This document shows, piece by piece, positions 12,476 through 26,086 of a DNA stretch of 64,000 bases. Numbering within the stretch: the first letter of the stretch is position 1; each line of letters opens with the position of its first letter. Where the stretch lies: contig JAXCGZ010016982.1 of assembly GCA_037179515.1 (NCBI GenBank), positions 172,501 to 236,500 of the forward strand, given 5' to 3'. This DNA is from Halocaridina rubra. Taxonomy: Eukaryota > Arthropoda > Malacostraca > Decapoda > Atyidae. The notes below the pieces were generated by a model that worked only from the letters and a program-made list of their open reading frames with translations, had not been told where the DNA came from and did not search any database. The position numbers and the translations under genes are program-made.

Positions 12476-15400
12476 TTATTTATTTATTTATTTATTTTAA
12501 TGAGTGTGACACAGAGACAAGCAGAAACTGCCCTCATCAATAAAGGCCCGGGCACGAGAAAATTCTAAGACGAAGGAAAAGAAAAAGGTTAAGGACAAGG
12601 CAGTGATTAGGTAATGTCACACAAAGGAAAACGACAGACAGAAAAAAGCAGTCAAAATACAGAGGACCCAGATATATGGAGGACTTGGCTCTGAGATGAC
12701 GATAGATCTGCATTTTGAAGGATGAAAGGTCATAAGAATTAGGAAAGACAGAAGGAGGAAGAGAGTTCCAGAGTCTGGAGGTAGATGGGAAGAAGCAGTC
12801 ACTGTACCGACCAATCCGCGAGCTACAAATCTCCACACAGTACCTGTGAGATGAGGCCGCTTGGCGAGTGTTACGCGGCCTCGGCAGTGGAGGAGGGATG
12901 CAACTCGCCAACTCATCAGAGCAGCGAAGGAAGTAGTAGCGATAGGAAAGCGAAAGGGAAGATACCTTATGGCAAAGAGAGAGAGAGAATCCAGGTTAGA
13001 AGTAAGAGAAGGATCATTAATGAGTCTGACTGCCTTAGATTCAACCCTATCAAGAAAATAAGTAAAGGAAGAAGCACCCCAGATGTGTGAGCAGTATTCT
13101 AAGTAGGGACGGATAAGACCATTGTAAATTTTAAAGTAATTGCAAAGAGCAAAAGTAATGACGAAAGCGAAACAAAACCCCCAATTTTTTGGATGAAGAT
13201 TTAGAAATTTGGATTATGTGATTCTTCCAAGACAAGTTACAGGCTATATGGATTCCTAATATGTGATAGAATTAAAAGGTTAAATTTCATTAGTTTTGAA
13301 GACAATAGGGTTATCAGGAGGAGAAGAAGATAAAGAGATAGCCAGAAACTGTGTCTTGGAGGCATTGAATTTAACTAAATTTTGAGTTCCCCACTCATAT
13401 ACTCTCTGCAAATTTGAGTTAAGAGTAGAAGAACGAGTGATACGAGATTGATTACGAGTAACAGATGAAGGTTGTGAAGAAAAGGCAGAGGAAAAGTGAA
13501 GGGTAGAATCATCAGCAAAGGCATGAAGAAGAGAGGAAGATGGGGATTGTAGAAGATCATTGATGAAGAGAAGGAACAGAGTAGGTGATAGAACAGAGCC
13601 CTGTGGAACACCACTTGTAACAGAGAAAGGGTTAGATGTTGCGCCATCAACAACTACAGATATAGAACGGTCAGTAAGAAAACTGGAAATCAGAGAACAG
13701 AAAGAAGGGGTAAAGCCATAGGCAGGGAGTTTGGCCAACAGAGCCTAGTGCCAGACTCTGTCAAAAGCCTTAGAGATATCAAGGGCGGCGACAAAGGATT
13801 CCCCATAGTTACTCAGAGAAGATTACCATACATGAGTAAGATAGGACAGGAGATCACCAGTGGATCTTGCCTTGCGGAAGCCATACTTGTTATTGGAGAT
13901 AAGTGCGTTAGATTCAAGACGTTTCAAGAAGTGAGAATTGAGCAAAGATTCGAAAACTTTAGCAGTAGAGGAGGTTAGAACAGTAGGTCGGTAGTTAGAG
14001 GGAATAGAGCGGTCACCCTTCTTAGGAACAGGTTGAACTAGAGCATGCTTCCAAGATGAAGGATAGATACTTGTTGATAGAATGAGGCAAAAATGACGAC
14101 AAAGCACGGGAGCCAGTTCATCTGCAAACTCCTTTAGGAACCATGCAGGGATACCATCGGGAGCAGATGCCTTGTTCGTCTTTAGCGAGCGAAAAACCTT
14201 GTAAACTTTGCTTGATGAAAGGATAAGGGAGGGCATAGGGTTAGAGAGGGGTAAAGACTGAGGAACAGATGTTCTGGAATCATTGATAGAAGAGTTGGCA
14301 GAAAAATGAGAGCCCAAGAGAGTGGCTTTGTCAGTGGGAGGGCAAGCTATAGAACCATCAGAACGAATGAGAGGGGGAAGGCTTGAGTTACAGAAGTATA
14401 TTAGGAGAGGTTTTTGGCTAAGGACCAGAAGCATTTGTCAGTGGGAGAGGAGTTAAGGTCATCAACTTTCCCTCTTAAAAAGGAAGCCTTAGACCTTCGA
14501 ATCTGAGCAGTACAGCGATTCCTAGCTATAATAAAAGCAGAGCGAGTTAAATCGGAGGGAGAGGCTAGGTAAAATTGGTGAGCCTGATTCCTAGCATGGA
14601 TAGCCATGGAGCAGGCACGGTCAAACCAAGGCTTAGGGGGAGAGAAAGTTTTTGTAGAAGAGGGGATGTACGCCTCCATTCCCGCGGTCATGATCTCGGC
14701 AACTTTTAGAGCTACCTGATCAGGGTTGCAGGGCCGAAAGCAGTAGTCATCCCATGGGAGGTCAAAGAGAAAGTTATGCAAATTTTCATGTTGGGTACGT
14801 TCGAAGTGCCAAAGGCGGCTCTGAGTAGGAGGGATTGGTGGTGGGGGAGCGAAAATGGAAGAGACTGAGATCATAGAATGGTCAGATTTACCAAGAGGGG
14901 AAAGCACAGAATAAGAGTAGTTTGAAGGGTTAGAAGTAAAAAATAGGTCAAGAGTATTTGCAGGATGTTCGTGACGATCAGGAACGCGAGTAGGATGTTT
15001 GACAATCTGCTCCAGATCGTAAGTAATAGAGAAAGCAAGGGCCTCGCCTCCTCCCACATCAGTGAGAGAAGAATGAAGCCACTCACTGTGGTGTACATTG
15101 AAGTCTCCAATGTAGAGAACTTCAGCATGTGGGTGAGAAGATAGCAAGGACTCATGGCACGAGGACAGATATTCAAAGAAAGACACAAACTCGGTGGAGT
15201 TTGGAGAGCAGTAGCAGCAGCAAAGGAAGATAGTGGTAGTGGAGAGATAGGCTTTTAGCCAGAGAACATGAAAGTCAGGAGATTCAATGTCTATGAGCCT
15301 CGCAGTAGGAGTGTTAGTGTTGCAGTATGCATTGACCCCACCTTTGGAACGAAAACGAGTATACAGATTATAGTGAGAGATTTGAAATGGGTCAGTGGAA

Positions 15401-15905
15401 GCATGTATAGACAGCTGGGTTTCAGATAGGAGGAGGAGGTTAGGGAGGAAAGTGCCCCAGTGCTGTTCCACAGACGAAAGATTAAGAGTTCAGCCCACGA
15501 ATATTAGAATAGTGAAGAGTGAAAGAAGCAGATCTACTGGGAGGTGCAAGGTTAAGGGCAGAACCATTACTACCACCAGGCGTGTCTGCCCTCAAGCCAA
15601 TAGTGGAGTCAATACGATCCCCGGAGATTCTTCGCACCCCTCTATGCCGGGTACTAGGGGCCATTAGCTGTGGACCTTCCATAAATAGTAACAAATGTGA
15701 GGAAAAAGAAAGTAATAGAGACAGATGTGGGGAATGTTGTGACTTGTCAAATATAATGGAATAGCAAGAGATGTGTAATGAATACGCCAGAATATTCAGT
15801 GTAGATGTAGGCATGAGGAAAGAACTGTCCTGAAGGAAGACTCAGCCTGGAACTGTCTGGACCAGACCTAGTTGCATCCTAATGCCTTTAGTCGTAGTCT
15901 TTCAA
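12476..15905 (-). pseudogene. APE-type LINE (Jockey/R1-related), near full length but broken
   Basis: Reading down the minus strand, a 5' leader (15905-15700) is followed by the ORF2 start (HYSNIRGLNS near 15490). The endonuclease at 15471-14401 has LLLLSETQLS, LYIGDFNVHHSEW and GKSDHSMIS. RT is at 14434-13280, with YRPTVLTSSTAKVFESLL, SGVPQGSVLSPTLF and the catalytic FADDSTLHF. The C-terminal domain is at 12911-12540 (SRLWNSLPPSVFPNSYDLS). The 3' tail at 12476-12497 is (AAAT)n on the minus strand. Frameshifts separate the ORFs, so it is inactive. It lies antisense in a BRI3 intron. It is clearly different from the CR1/L2-like family (FADDST not FADDAK, and a different tail). Its exact clade is uncertain. 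Confidence 0.85.
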
Positions 15906-18110
15906 CGGGCGGCCGGTGCCATGGCCAGCCTACTAACCATTTAAAGTCATGGTAAATGTTAAAGATTCTTTGTTTAATTTTAATTTGCTTTATTTTGCTG
16001 CTTATATGATTGATAATACTAAGAATCTGATTAAATTAGTAGTGTTATGATTTAACCATGACTTTGAGCTGTAGCGTGAAGTTATCAAAGAACTCAAAAG
16101 TCATGTCTGCCATCTATTTACTGTTCTCCTGTAAGACACTTAAGTTAAAATCTTAAAAGGTTTTGAATTTTAGCTATTAAATATATGATCTCTTGCAGTA
16201 TTAGTAAAAATGATTGTTACCCATATTAAATCAACTTGTTTTGTTTGCATGTTCAATTGAATTAGTTACCTTTCGTCGGTAATATCAGTCATCATTGCAA
16301 ATGTCATAAGCATTGCCATTGTTCTATACGGAAATAGTGTGCTACTTTCTTTATCTTATTGATACTATTTAATATGGATATTTCATGTATATTTTATTGC
16401 CATCTTTGTTATAGTATTATTTTCTTATGTCAATGATGTGTTAATGTTATAAATTATGGTATTTGTATTAGTAGTTACATAAGCAATGCAGCTCTTTGAA
16501 TTTCAATAAAATTTTATACAATACACATTGCAGAAAGTGACTGCATGATGAGTAACCACTAATTGGGTTTCAATAAATAATTAAGAATGGTCGGATTCTT
16601 ATTAATCCAACTACAAAAAGGTTGTCAGGCCTTAGAAAGGAGAAGAGACTTGTTGAAAAGGGGCCATGTGCTCCCAAACTCAAGTCTCTCTTTAAGGCCA
16701 TATATAACTATGATCTTTGGTGATAGAGGTCACCTTATAAATGCTGCTGTTATTGATCATCATCTCACTCATAGTTCTCCCCATTCCATATGTTTCTTTA
16801 CGTGGGCAGGGCTGTATCCATGGTCTGACCTTCCTAATCCTGTTATAGGTCTAAGAGGCTCAAAGAGATGATTTATTTTACTCTGAAGCTGCTTTAATGG
16901 ACTTCCACCTCACTAGATGAACTCTAATTGAATTTGATGATAAGAGCTTTTTATATCTGCTTTAAAGTTGACTCTCGCTTGAACACTTTTAGAAGTTGTA
17001 AGCCTTCATTCTGTCAATTTATAAAAATTTGCTGGAAGGATTTATGAGTTATATGGTATATTGGGGAGATCCTTCACCCTTCTTTCAATGCCCTCCTTAG
17101 TATTCTTGGATGTATATACTGGGGTCCTTAAAGCGCAAGTACATTATAGAAAAAGAGAGATATTGCAAGCTATCTCCCTTTCAAATGAGCAGCTACAGCT
17201 ACTACCAAATTTGATAGTGTAGAGGATGTAGTATTTTGAAAAATGGAATTAGTATGTTCCCTGCATATGTTGAAAAGTTGCATGGAACCAATACTTATAT
17301 CTATAGCTTGTGCTCACAAACTCCTATGGATGTGGACGTTTAGCTCTTCAATTTTCCTCATCCCCTAATAATTTTAGAAGCTACTAAGACCGATGCAGAC
17401 TCAAACACCGATTTAGAATATGTTGTCCTGGTATCTTAAGGGATCCCAAGGAAAAGACTTGTTGAGGTCAATTTGTAGATATAATCATTATGTTCACCCT
17501 CTTCTAACAATACCTGAAAACATTCAAGTTTTTTGAGGAGAGGAATAGAATGGAGAGTAAGAGAAAACTTGTTTCTTTTGTTTATACTGAGGGCCATTTC
17601 CCTCATGGTATAGTAGCATGTATTGAAGGGGGTTCACTTCGGGTTCACGGGGGTGCTCTCGGGGAGCGCATCCCGTTAAGTTTTCTTATGACTTGATTGA
17701 TACATATACTTGTAACTCTCTAGGTAGAATATCAGATCAATATAAGGACCAGTGCGGCTTGCAGATGAGTTATTTATGGTATTTCTTCTACCCTGATGGT
17801 CATCATACCCCATTTCACAGACTTTGTCTATGGCTGACCCTCCAAAGGAGTATTATGTTGCATCTTTCACCTAAACACAATTTGCCAGCTTTACCCCTAC
17901 TAAAGGTTGCAGCTGTCATGTTTCCCCACACATCTGCCATGTGTGTCTTGGTACAGCAGAAATTTCTTGGCCAACAACATACACATTATTTACTGAACTG
18001 GGAGGTCTCAAGTAAGTATATACTTATTATAATGGAAGAGAACTTACTAATAACCCATTAGCAAGATTCATGCATTTTTGATATGGGAAGAATAAGTTCT
18101 TTCTAAACCC
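15906..18110 (+). other. BRI3 intron, unassigned
   Basis: No gene, RNA or repeat recognised in 2.2 kb. The ORF at 17693-18061 has no familiar motif. There is a GC-richer patch around 17640-17680. Confidence 0.45.
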
Positions 18111-18156
18111 AGAAAAAGAATTTAACATTCTTCATGTAATTATTCCAGTGATCAAT

Positions 18157-18187
<31 letters not shown>

Positions 18188-18372
18188 ACATTTACATGAT
18201 CGTAAAGCACAAGACGTCAGTGATGACTGTGCCATGTTGGATGGAGTTCCTCCTCCATAAAGTGAAAGCCCTATGCCAGCAATACCAGAATCATTACCAT
18301 CTACTGGAACTTATCATGCACCTGCTGTAGTTAATGATTTTCATTCTGCTTTTGTAGTAGGGTATCCAAAAA
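18111..18372 (+). pseudogene. Decayed forward copy of BRI3 exon 2 with its upstream intron end
   Basis: It matches 18497-18770 in order: the intron sequence (TTTAACATTCTTCATGTAAT against TTTAATATTCTTCTTGTAAT), then GCCATGTTGGATG-AGTTCCTCCTCC, AGTGA-AGCCCT, and GCTTTTGTAGTAGGGTATCC against GCTTCTGTAGTAGGGTATCC. In the frame of the real exon the PPPY codons are followed by a stop (CCTCCTCCA-TAA), and the poly-T has lost its CAG acceptor. It is therefore not a usable exon. It is about 75-80% similar by eye, which suggests an old duplication. Confidence 0.8.
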
Positions 18373-18510
18373 TCCGGCCTCAGCTTCTGTAGATGGTACT
18401 GTTTCTGGTATTGATGACATAGGGCTCTCGCTATATGGTGGAGGAACTGCATCCAACATGGCAGTCATCATTGATGTCTTACCCTTTAAGATCATCTAAC
18501 TGCAGAAAAA
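18373..18510 (-). pseudogene. Inverted copy of BRI3 exon 2 start
   Basis: The reverse complement reads CATGTTGGATGCAGTTCCTC, then CACCATATAGCGAGAGCCCT, matching the 5' part of the functional exon. It also keeps the exon's intron border (AGTTAGATGATCTT against AGTTAGAGGATCTT). It follows the decayed forward copy directly, so the three copies lie in the order forward, inverted, functional within 770 bases. On this strand it keeps a PPPY-encoding frame for part of its length. Confidence 0.8.
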
Positions 18511-18576
18511 AGTATTTTAATATTCTTCTTGTAATTATTACATTGAGCAGATGTATATTTACTCTTTTTTTTTCAG

Positions 18577-18876
18577 TTAGAGGATCTTGATGTCAGTGGT
18601 GACATTGCCATGTTGGATGCAGTTCCTCCTCCATATAGTGAGAGCCCTGTGTCAGCAATACTAGAATCGGTACCATATTCTGGAGCTTATCATGCACCTG
18701 CTGCAATTAATAATGCCCATTCTGCTTCTGTAGTAGGGTATCCACAAATACTGTCTCAGCCTGCTCCAACAACCCAAGTAATTCAGGTTATGCCTTCTGC
18801 ACCTGCCCCCACAGTCAACAGCGTTAATGTAATTACTTCAGGAATGCTACCCCCAGGAGCCTGCACTGTCTGTCGG
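18577..18876 (+). CDS. BRI3: BRI3-like protein, coding exon 2 (Pro/Ala-rich N-terminal region)
   Basis: The exon follows the acceptor TTTTTTTCAG (ends 18576) and runs 100 codons in phase 0, from LEDLDVSGDIAMLDAVPPPY to PGACTVCR, before the donor GTCAGT at 18877. It encodes a low-complexity cytosolic N-terminus with a PPPY motif, which in other proteins binds WW domains of Nedd4-type ubiquitin ligases and fits an endosome/lysosome protein. It also carries the first half of the Cys motif (C-T-V-C-R), matching the CPVCR of vertebrate BRI3. An ORF reading through the donor to 18918 is intronic. Two damaged copies of this exon lie upstream. Confidence 0.8.
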
Positions 18877-20639
18877 GTCAGTAAATTATGTTTCTATTCA
18901 TGTATATTATTGGACTAGGAAGACAGTGTACAAAACATAGGGATGAGTAGAGAAATATTGTGAATAGGCTTCACGGACCAGAGGGATTTTCCTGCACCTT
19001 TACTGTACTCTTACCCGTTGAATGCTTAAAGTTGCCACGAACTGAAGCAGTGGGAAAAATCAGCCATGGCTGTTAGGCCTCGTGACTGAAGACTTTTAAC
19101 TACTTTCACTGTGAATAACTCAGTGTGGCAGTGGTAAATTTGGTAACAATTCATTTTCAAGTATGTGAAATGGAGGGAATTGGTTTTATGGTGAACGAGT
19201 GTTCTCTGACTTAGCCACACACTTCTAAGGGGTATTACAACTATTGTATATGTATATTCGTGTATCTTTACAGGTATCTTCTATTTCTTTATATTCTGCT
19301 GCATATATAGTACATTACTTATTCTTAAGTAAATTTGTGTATATAATGTAGTGATCTGAAGGAGTCATTCATGCCCTTCAAAATATCTAAAAAGTCCAAG
19401 AAGCATTATGCAAGCGTACTTATCCAGTGGGAAAGCCAGTGTTTAGTTTTAACATTACCTTAACTTGTATCTAGTCATGTGTTGGTTGCTTATGATAGTG
19501 AATTGTAGACTGAAATCGAAATGCATTTTTCTGTATATATAATCCTATGGTTATGACAAAGCTTACTGGCCTGCAGAGAGATAAAATAATATATAAAAAA
19601 GGAATGAATAAAAGGACTTCATCTGTTAAATTGGGGGAAAGGTAATCACTCTTTACTTGAATTGAATGTCATTGAGTCTATGATAACACTTAATTATAAA
19701 TTTATTTACAATTTATATTGATTTGTACATGTACACTCATATTTATTTTTCATTGTCAACCTGTTATGAAACTGATAATGTGTGGAAATATGAAGTCATT
19801 GTTTCCTTTTGATAAAAAGTGAAAGAGGAAAAGTATTGAATGATGAGTTTGAGTAGAAGCATTGATAATTACCTGATTGACCAGAAAGGCTTTTTTGTTA
19901 AGTCCATTAATAATTTTGATTAGCTGAGCAAATACCTTGCAAGCTATGTAAAATCTTAGCTTGGACTTGAACTCATCTGCATTTATGAAGTGTAAAAATC
20001 CCAACCTTACACTGACTCTTTTGTGAAGGAGTCCATACTTAGTGGGGATAGGTCAGTAAAGACCCTGTTACTTGACTTCCTTGGGAGAGACCCACTTGGT
20101 GGGGATATGTTATTAGAGACCATCTTAACTTACTTGGGAGGGACTCAGTAATAATGATCAGGGCTTTCGGACAGAGGGAAGTTAAAATCCCCCAGGATGA
20201 TACTAAGGAAGTGTCAATAATGGGGCTATATATATACAAGCAGCAAGTACAGTCCGTTAATTCTACTGCCTTCAAAGGTGATCAGTTCTGATTGACAGTA
20301 TATTGAAGTCATATCTCCTCTTTTTTTCATCTTTATAGCCTCAAATTCTTTGAAAATTATTGTTATATATAATTCTCTAGTTGATTTGATTTATAATAAA
20401 AGAAATTAAAAACTACATATACAGTACATATTTGCAGTCACAAATGTAAAGTCGTCGTAGTCCCAATTCTTATAGGTCAGAAAGCGACAACTAAGTGTAT
20501 CTTATCTGATCCAGAGATTATGACCAAAACCTTGTCATATTTCCTAGATAGTGGTAGGGGGGGTTTGGGTAATAAATGGGTTCTGGATATTATCGGTTGC
20601 CTTGTTCCCTGCTTAGAGGGATGCATCAGTCTAGAAGGC
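18877..20639 (+). other. BRI3 last intron, left part
   Basis: No genes seen. A weak internal duplication around 20038-20150 (GTGGGGATA-G and GGGAGAGACCCA-type blocks) is the only structure. Confidence 0.45.
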
Positions 20640-20790
20640 TAAGTAAATTTTCATCCTTTACGTCAAAGAGGAAGGGGAGTAGAGGGGAGAATAACTTCTC
20701 CCAAAACTGTTTTCCTTTTTGATGTCGGCTACCCCCCAATTAAAGGGGGAAACAGCCAAGGTATATGTATGTATGTATGTGCAAAATAGA
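20640..20790 (+). mobile_element. Short dispersed repeat ending in (ATGT)n
   Basis: The segment with GATGTCGGCTACCCCCCAAT followed by TAAAGGGGGAAACAGCCAAG and a GTATATGTATGTATG tail has a closely matching inverted copy at 52203-52313, where the order and the tail are the reverse complement. A unit with a fixed end and a microsatellite tail suggests a SINE or LINE tail. Its parent is not recognised. Confidence 0.6.
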
Positions 20791-20997
20791 CTGGGAGGTA
20801 CCCAGAGATGTAGATCGCCGCTTATACCTGTCCAAACGGATGATCTAGGCTAGAGAAAATAATTGTACCTGTTGCAAAAAATTTTGTAGACGGACTCTAC
20901 TTGTAAATGGTTCTGGATGATTCTCCGATGCAATTCATCCTTCAACTTCATTATACGGCTATTTCACATTATCATGACTAACAATATATCTTAGAAT

Positions 20998-21073
20998 ATA
21001 ATTTATGCATACCTGATTCTAAAAAGAAGTAAAATATAATTTATGCATACCTGATTCTAAAAAGAAGTAAAAG
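20998..21073. repeat. 38-bp perfect tandem duplication
   Basis: ATTTATGCATACCTGATTCT plus AAAAAGAAGTAAAA is repeated twice head to tail with a 38-base period. It lies in the last BRI3 intron. Confidence 0.95.
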
Positions 21074-21308
21074 TAATATAGGTTGACGTTCTACAGGAGC
21101 TCGTAAATATTAGTGCCATCCCTGTGGTTAAATTAAAATTATCCTAAAACTGAGCTAGTATGGTATACATGCACCTCTTGGAGTAAAATAATAATCGTAA
21201 AAATAAGATTTTTGCTTGTTGACTTTGTATTTAGAATCTTATGGCAAATGTAGACTATTGAATGCACTATAACATAATAATACAGAACTGTACTTTTGTT
21301 TTATATAG

Positions 21309-21452
21309 AAAGGACAAATTAAAGACACCGCCTCCTGTTGCACATGGTTTTGGTGCTTGCTGTTATTGCCTTTTGGAATAATTCCTGGAATCATTGCATT
21401 CTGCTGCTGCTGTCGACATCCTAAATGCAGTCATTGCGGATTCTCAATATAA
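21309..21452 (+). CDS. BRI3: BRI3-like protein, terminal exon (membrane and Cys-rich tail)
   Basis: After the acceptor TTTTATATAG (ends 21308) the frame continues KGQIKDTASCC, then the hydrophobic stretch CLLLLPFGIIPGIIAFCCCC, then RHPKCSHCGFSI and a stop at 21450-21452. Vertebrate BRI3 has the same plan: CPVCR-VG, a single membrane-embedded hydrophobic segment containing FPFG, then R-C-P-N-C-G near the end. The two CxxC halves, CTVC in the previous exon and C-S-H-C here, probably form one zinc-binding unit flanking the membrane anchor, as in LITAF-like proteins. The four consecutive cysteines are candidates for palmitoylation (inference). Confidence 0.85.
   Translation, partial: KGQIKDTASCCTWFWCLLLLPFGIIPGIIAFCCCCRHPKCSHCGFSI

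Positions 21453-23817
<2,365 letters not shown>

Positions 23818-23884
<67 letters not shown>
23818..23884. repeat. (AT)n microsatellite
   Basis: About 33 AT units, downstream of SFR1 on its strand. A TTTATT (AATAAA on the minus strand) lies near 23897 and is a candidate poly(A) signal for SFR1. Confidence 0.9.
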
Positions 23885-23890
<6 letters not shown>

Positions 23891-24008
23891 TGTATTTTTA
23901 TTTTTTTACTCTAGCACGTTTTCATTTGATCGAGCATATAATATAGAGCTGTATATAAAATATATATCTAAATGAAATCTATATATGAGTATACTCCAAC
24001 AGATATTC

Positions 24009-24425
24009 TTACTGCATATTTTCTAAGAAGCAGTCCTCTTCTTCATCTACGCTAAGCAATTTCGGATCAAGTCCTAATTTTTGTATAAGAGATATAAGCG
24101 TTAACTCTGTACCACTCTCTTGCTTGTCTTGAAGTACAAACCTCAAATCCTCCAAAGCATCTTGACAAACTTTCAGCCACTGCATTGTAACAGAGTCTAA
24201 ATTGCGCACCTCCCATTTTGAACGATACATACGAACAAGCTCGAGTTTACGAAGTGTTTCCTTTTTCTCCTTCACACGTTCTTTTACTGCCTTAATGTCA
24301 ATTTCTAGGTTAGGTTCAATGCGTGAATGCTTGATGGGCACAGAAAATCCACTTTCAGAATCCAAGAATTTGTTGGTGTTCTCATGGCTTAAAACCTCCT
24401 CTAGTTTACGTTTTTCAGATGACAT
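24009..24425 (-). CDS. SFR1: SFR1/Mei5 homologue, Swi5-dependent recombination DNA repair protein 1
   Basis: A 138-aa ORF starts at the ATG whose complement is 24423-24425 (MSSEKRKLEEVLSHEN) and ends at 24009-24011. The C-terminal two thirds match the conserved SFR1 domain. A charged coiled coil (IDIKAVKERVKEKKETLRKL) is followed by ELVRMYRSKW, the hallmark LxLVxMYRxK block, then WLKVCQDALEDL, the leucine-rich helix LTLISLIQKLGLDPKLL, and an acidic end (DEEEDCF). In other eukaryotes SFR1 binds SWI5 through its coiled coil, and the complex stabilises RAD51 filaments during homologous recombination. It is shorter than the ~245-aa human protein because the variable N-terminus is short. No intron is visible. 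A TTTCAG just upstream of the start leaves room for an upstream exon. Confidence 0.8.
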   Translation of the reverse strand: MSSEKRKLEEVLSHENTNKFLDSESGFSVPIKHSRIEPNLEIDIKAVKERVKEKKETLRKLELVRMYRSKWEVRNLDSVTMQWLKVCQDALEDLRFVLQDKQESGTELTLISLIQKLGLDPKLLSVDEEEDCFLENMQ

Positions 24426-24694
24426 CCTCACTGAAACCTTTCTTTAAAACATCAAGCTGCAATTGGTGTTATGCATGATCTGTTTCTCCTTTAATATTCT
24501 AACTGAATAACTACAAGTTTTTTCACTCACTTATGAGCAACTTCATCTATAGCTACTGAAGATATCTGCTGAGTAATAATTGATTTTTTAAACTCCTCCT
24601 GAAAGTACACAAAATGAAAACTAACATTTTTATTGGGCAAAAGACAAAATTGTCGACAGATACAGAGGCCTTAAGAAAAAATATGGCCCTAGAG
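24426..24694. promoter_or_regulatory. Region upstream of SFR1
   Basis: This is the 5' flank of the minus-strand SFR1 ORF. No clear TATA box or initiator can be assigned. A TTTCAG acceptor-like sequence lies 4 bases before the ATG on the minus strand. Confidence 0.25.
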
Positions 24695-25030
24695 CAAGCA
24701 TGCCAGGACTGCTCGATGTTAAATCTTTCTCCAGTTACGATTTTTTCCTATGCCTAGATCTACACTGAATATTCTGGCATATTCATAACACATTCCTCAC
24801 TATCCCTTCACATATGAAAAGCCACAATATTTGCACCTTTTTTTCTCTGCTTTAGTTCTCATCATTATTTCAATTAGCTTTGGTATTCTTTTAGCCTGTC
24901 TTTTTAATATTTATCATATCTTAATTTCTGTCTTGTTCTAAAGCTGCTACTTTATCTTAAATTTTCTTGGTGCTAGTGCCTGATGAGGGCAATATTCTTT
25001 GCCTACTGCTGTCACATAAAAAAAAAATTA
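24695..25030 (+). mobile_element. Short internally deleted LINE derivative, copy 2
   Basis: It has the same order of blocks as copy 1 at 350-596: CCAGGACTGCTCGATGTTAA, TATGCCTAGATCTACACTGA, a ttttcTTGGTGCTAGTGCCTGATGAG-type junction, and GCTGTCACAT followed by an A tail at 25018-25027. It carries about 90 extra bases in the middle. The poly(A)-like end supports retroposition. Confidence 0.6.
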
Positions 25031-26086
25031 TGACCTTTAACATTTTAATTTAAAATGCCTTTATAACCCACATAAATAGGTCAAGAGAGAAATAGAATTA
25101 CAGTATATCAAAAACAAATTCATATGGTAGTGTCATATGTGCTATATGTTAGAAAAGTAGTACTCTACCAAGCCGAACTGGCAGTTGCTGCAAATAGCTA
25201 AATGTTCTGCTGTACTGTATCGGAACTACTTTTCCTTGGAATGGAAATCTGCAGAGAGTGCTCGTTAAAAATTATATATGAACATATCCCAATGTTGTAC
25301 GGTGCCACGGTATGAGATGTAATTATTTTCATACCGTATTTAAGCATCATTATTCGATAAAAAAAAAAAAATGATGCATTTTTTGTCTTCATCAAGTTGT
25401 CATTAAGCAAAGTAATATCTATGAAGTTCCTGTTTAGTTTCTTTAAAAAAAATTACTATTAGCTATGAAATATTTTAAATAATTATCTTCACACATTTAA
25501 GCATTATTATTCAATGAATAAAATTTTCAACTTGCCTTAACTCCACCTAGTTGCACCTATATGTTTCAGACAATTACATCAGGGTTCCGTTCCTGACAGC
25601 TAACTTAACCCGGACTTTGACCTAAGTCTGAAAACGTAACTTCGAACCTAGTTCCTCACCAATAGTAATAATTAATACTTTAAATCATAGAAAAATAATC
25701 TAATACATATAAATAGTAAAACTAGACTTAACAGTATTGCTTATCTTTACTTGTGTAATCTAAAACATAAAATAGTAAAATTACACTACAGTACAGTACG
25801 GTATACAGTATAATATTGTTTACCTTTACTCGTGTAGTTGGCTTGCACATTGGAAGGGGCATTGCAAGGGAGGGAGAGACAGGCTTATAAGGAGGAAGTT
25901 GGAGAGGCAGTGCTGAGGAGACTGGGGCAGGTAAGTCTGGAGAGGCAAAAGAACATGCAGCAGATGATTAAGATACTGTGGCAGGTGAGTCTATAGAGGC
26001 ATCTGAGGTAGAGGGTACAGATCAGTTGGTGGGGGCTCTACCTTCACAAAAAAGTGGTTGAGGTGAATTTATTAGGAAGCCCTCTT
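25031..26086 (-). other. Flank and 3' part of a decayed Tigger element
   Basis: Around 25585-25670 the sequence GGGTTCCGTTCCTGACAGCT and related GTTCC-type words resemble the subterminal repeats of Tigger elements. The tract up to 26086 would be the 3' UTR of the minus-strand transposase. The outer end of the element cannot be fixed. Confidence 0.4.

Noticed and set aside
17693..18061. 122-aa ORF in the BRI3 intron
   Set aside because: No recognisable motif and no start context. It is probably a chance ORF.
18148..18330. An extra BRI3 coding exon
   Set aside because: It has a stop in the frame of the real exon, no usable acceptor and a clear functional homologue just downstream, so it is a decayed duplicate.
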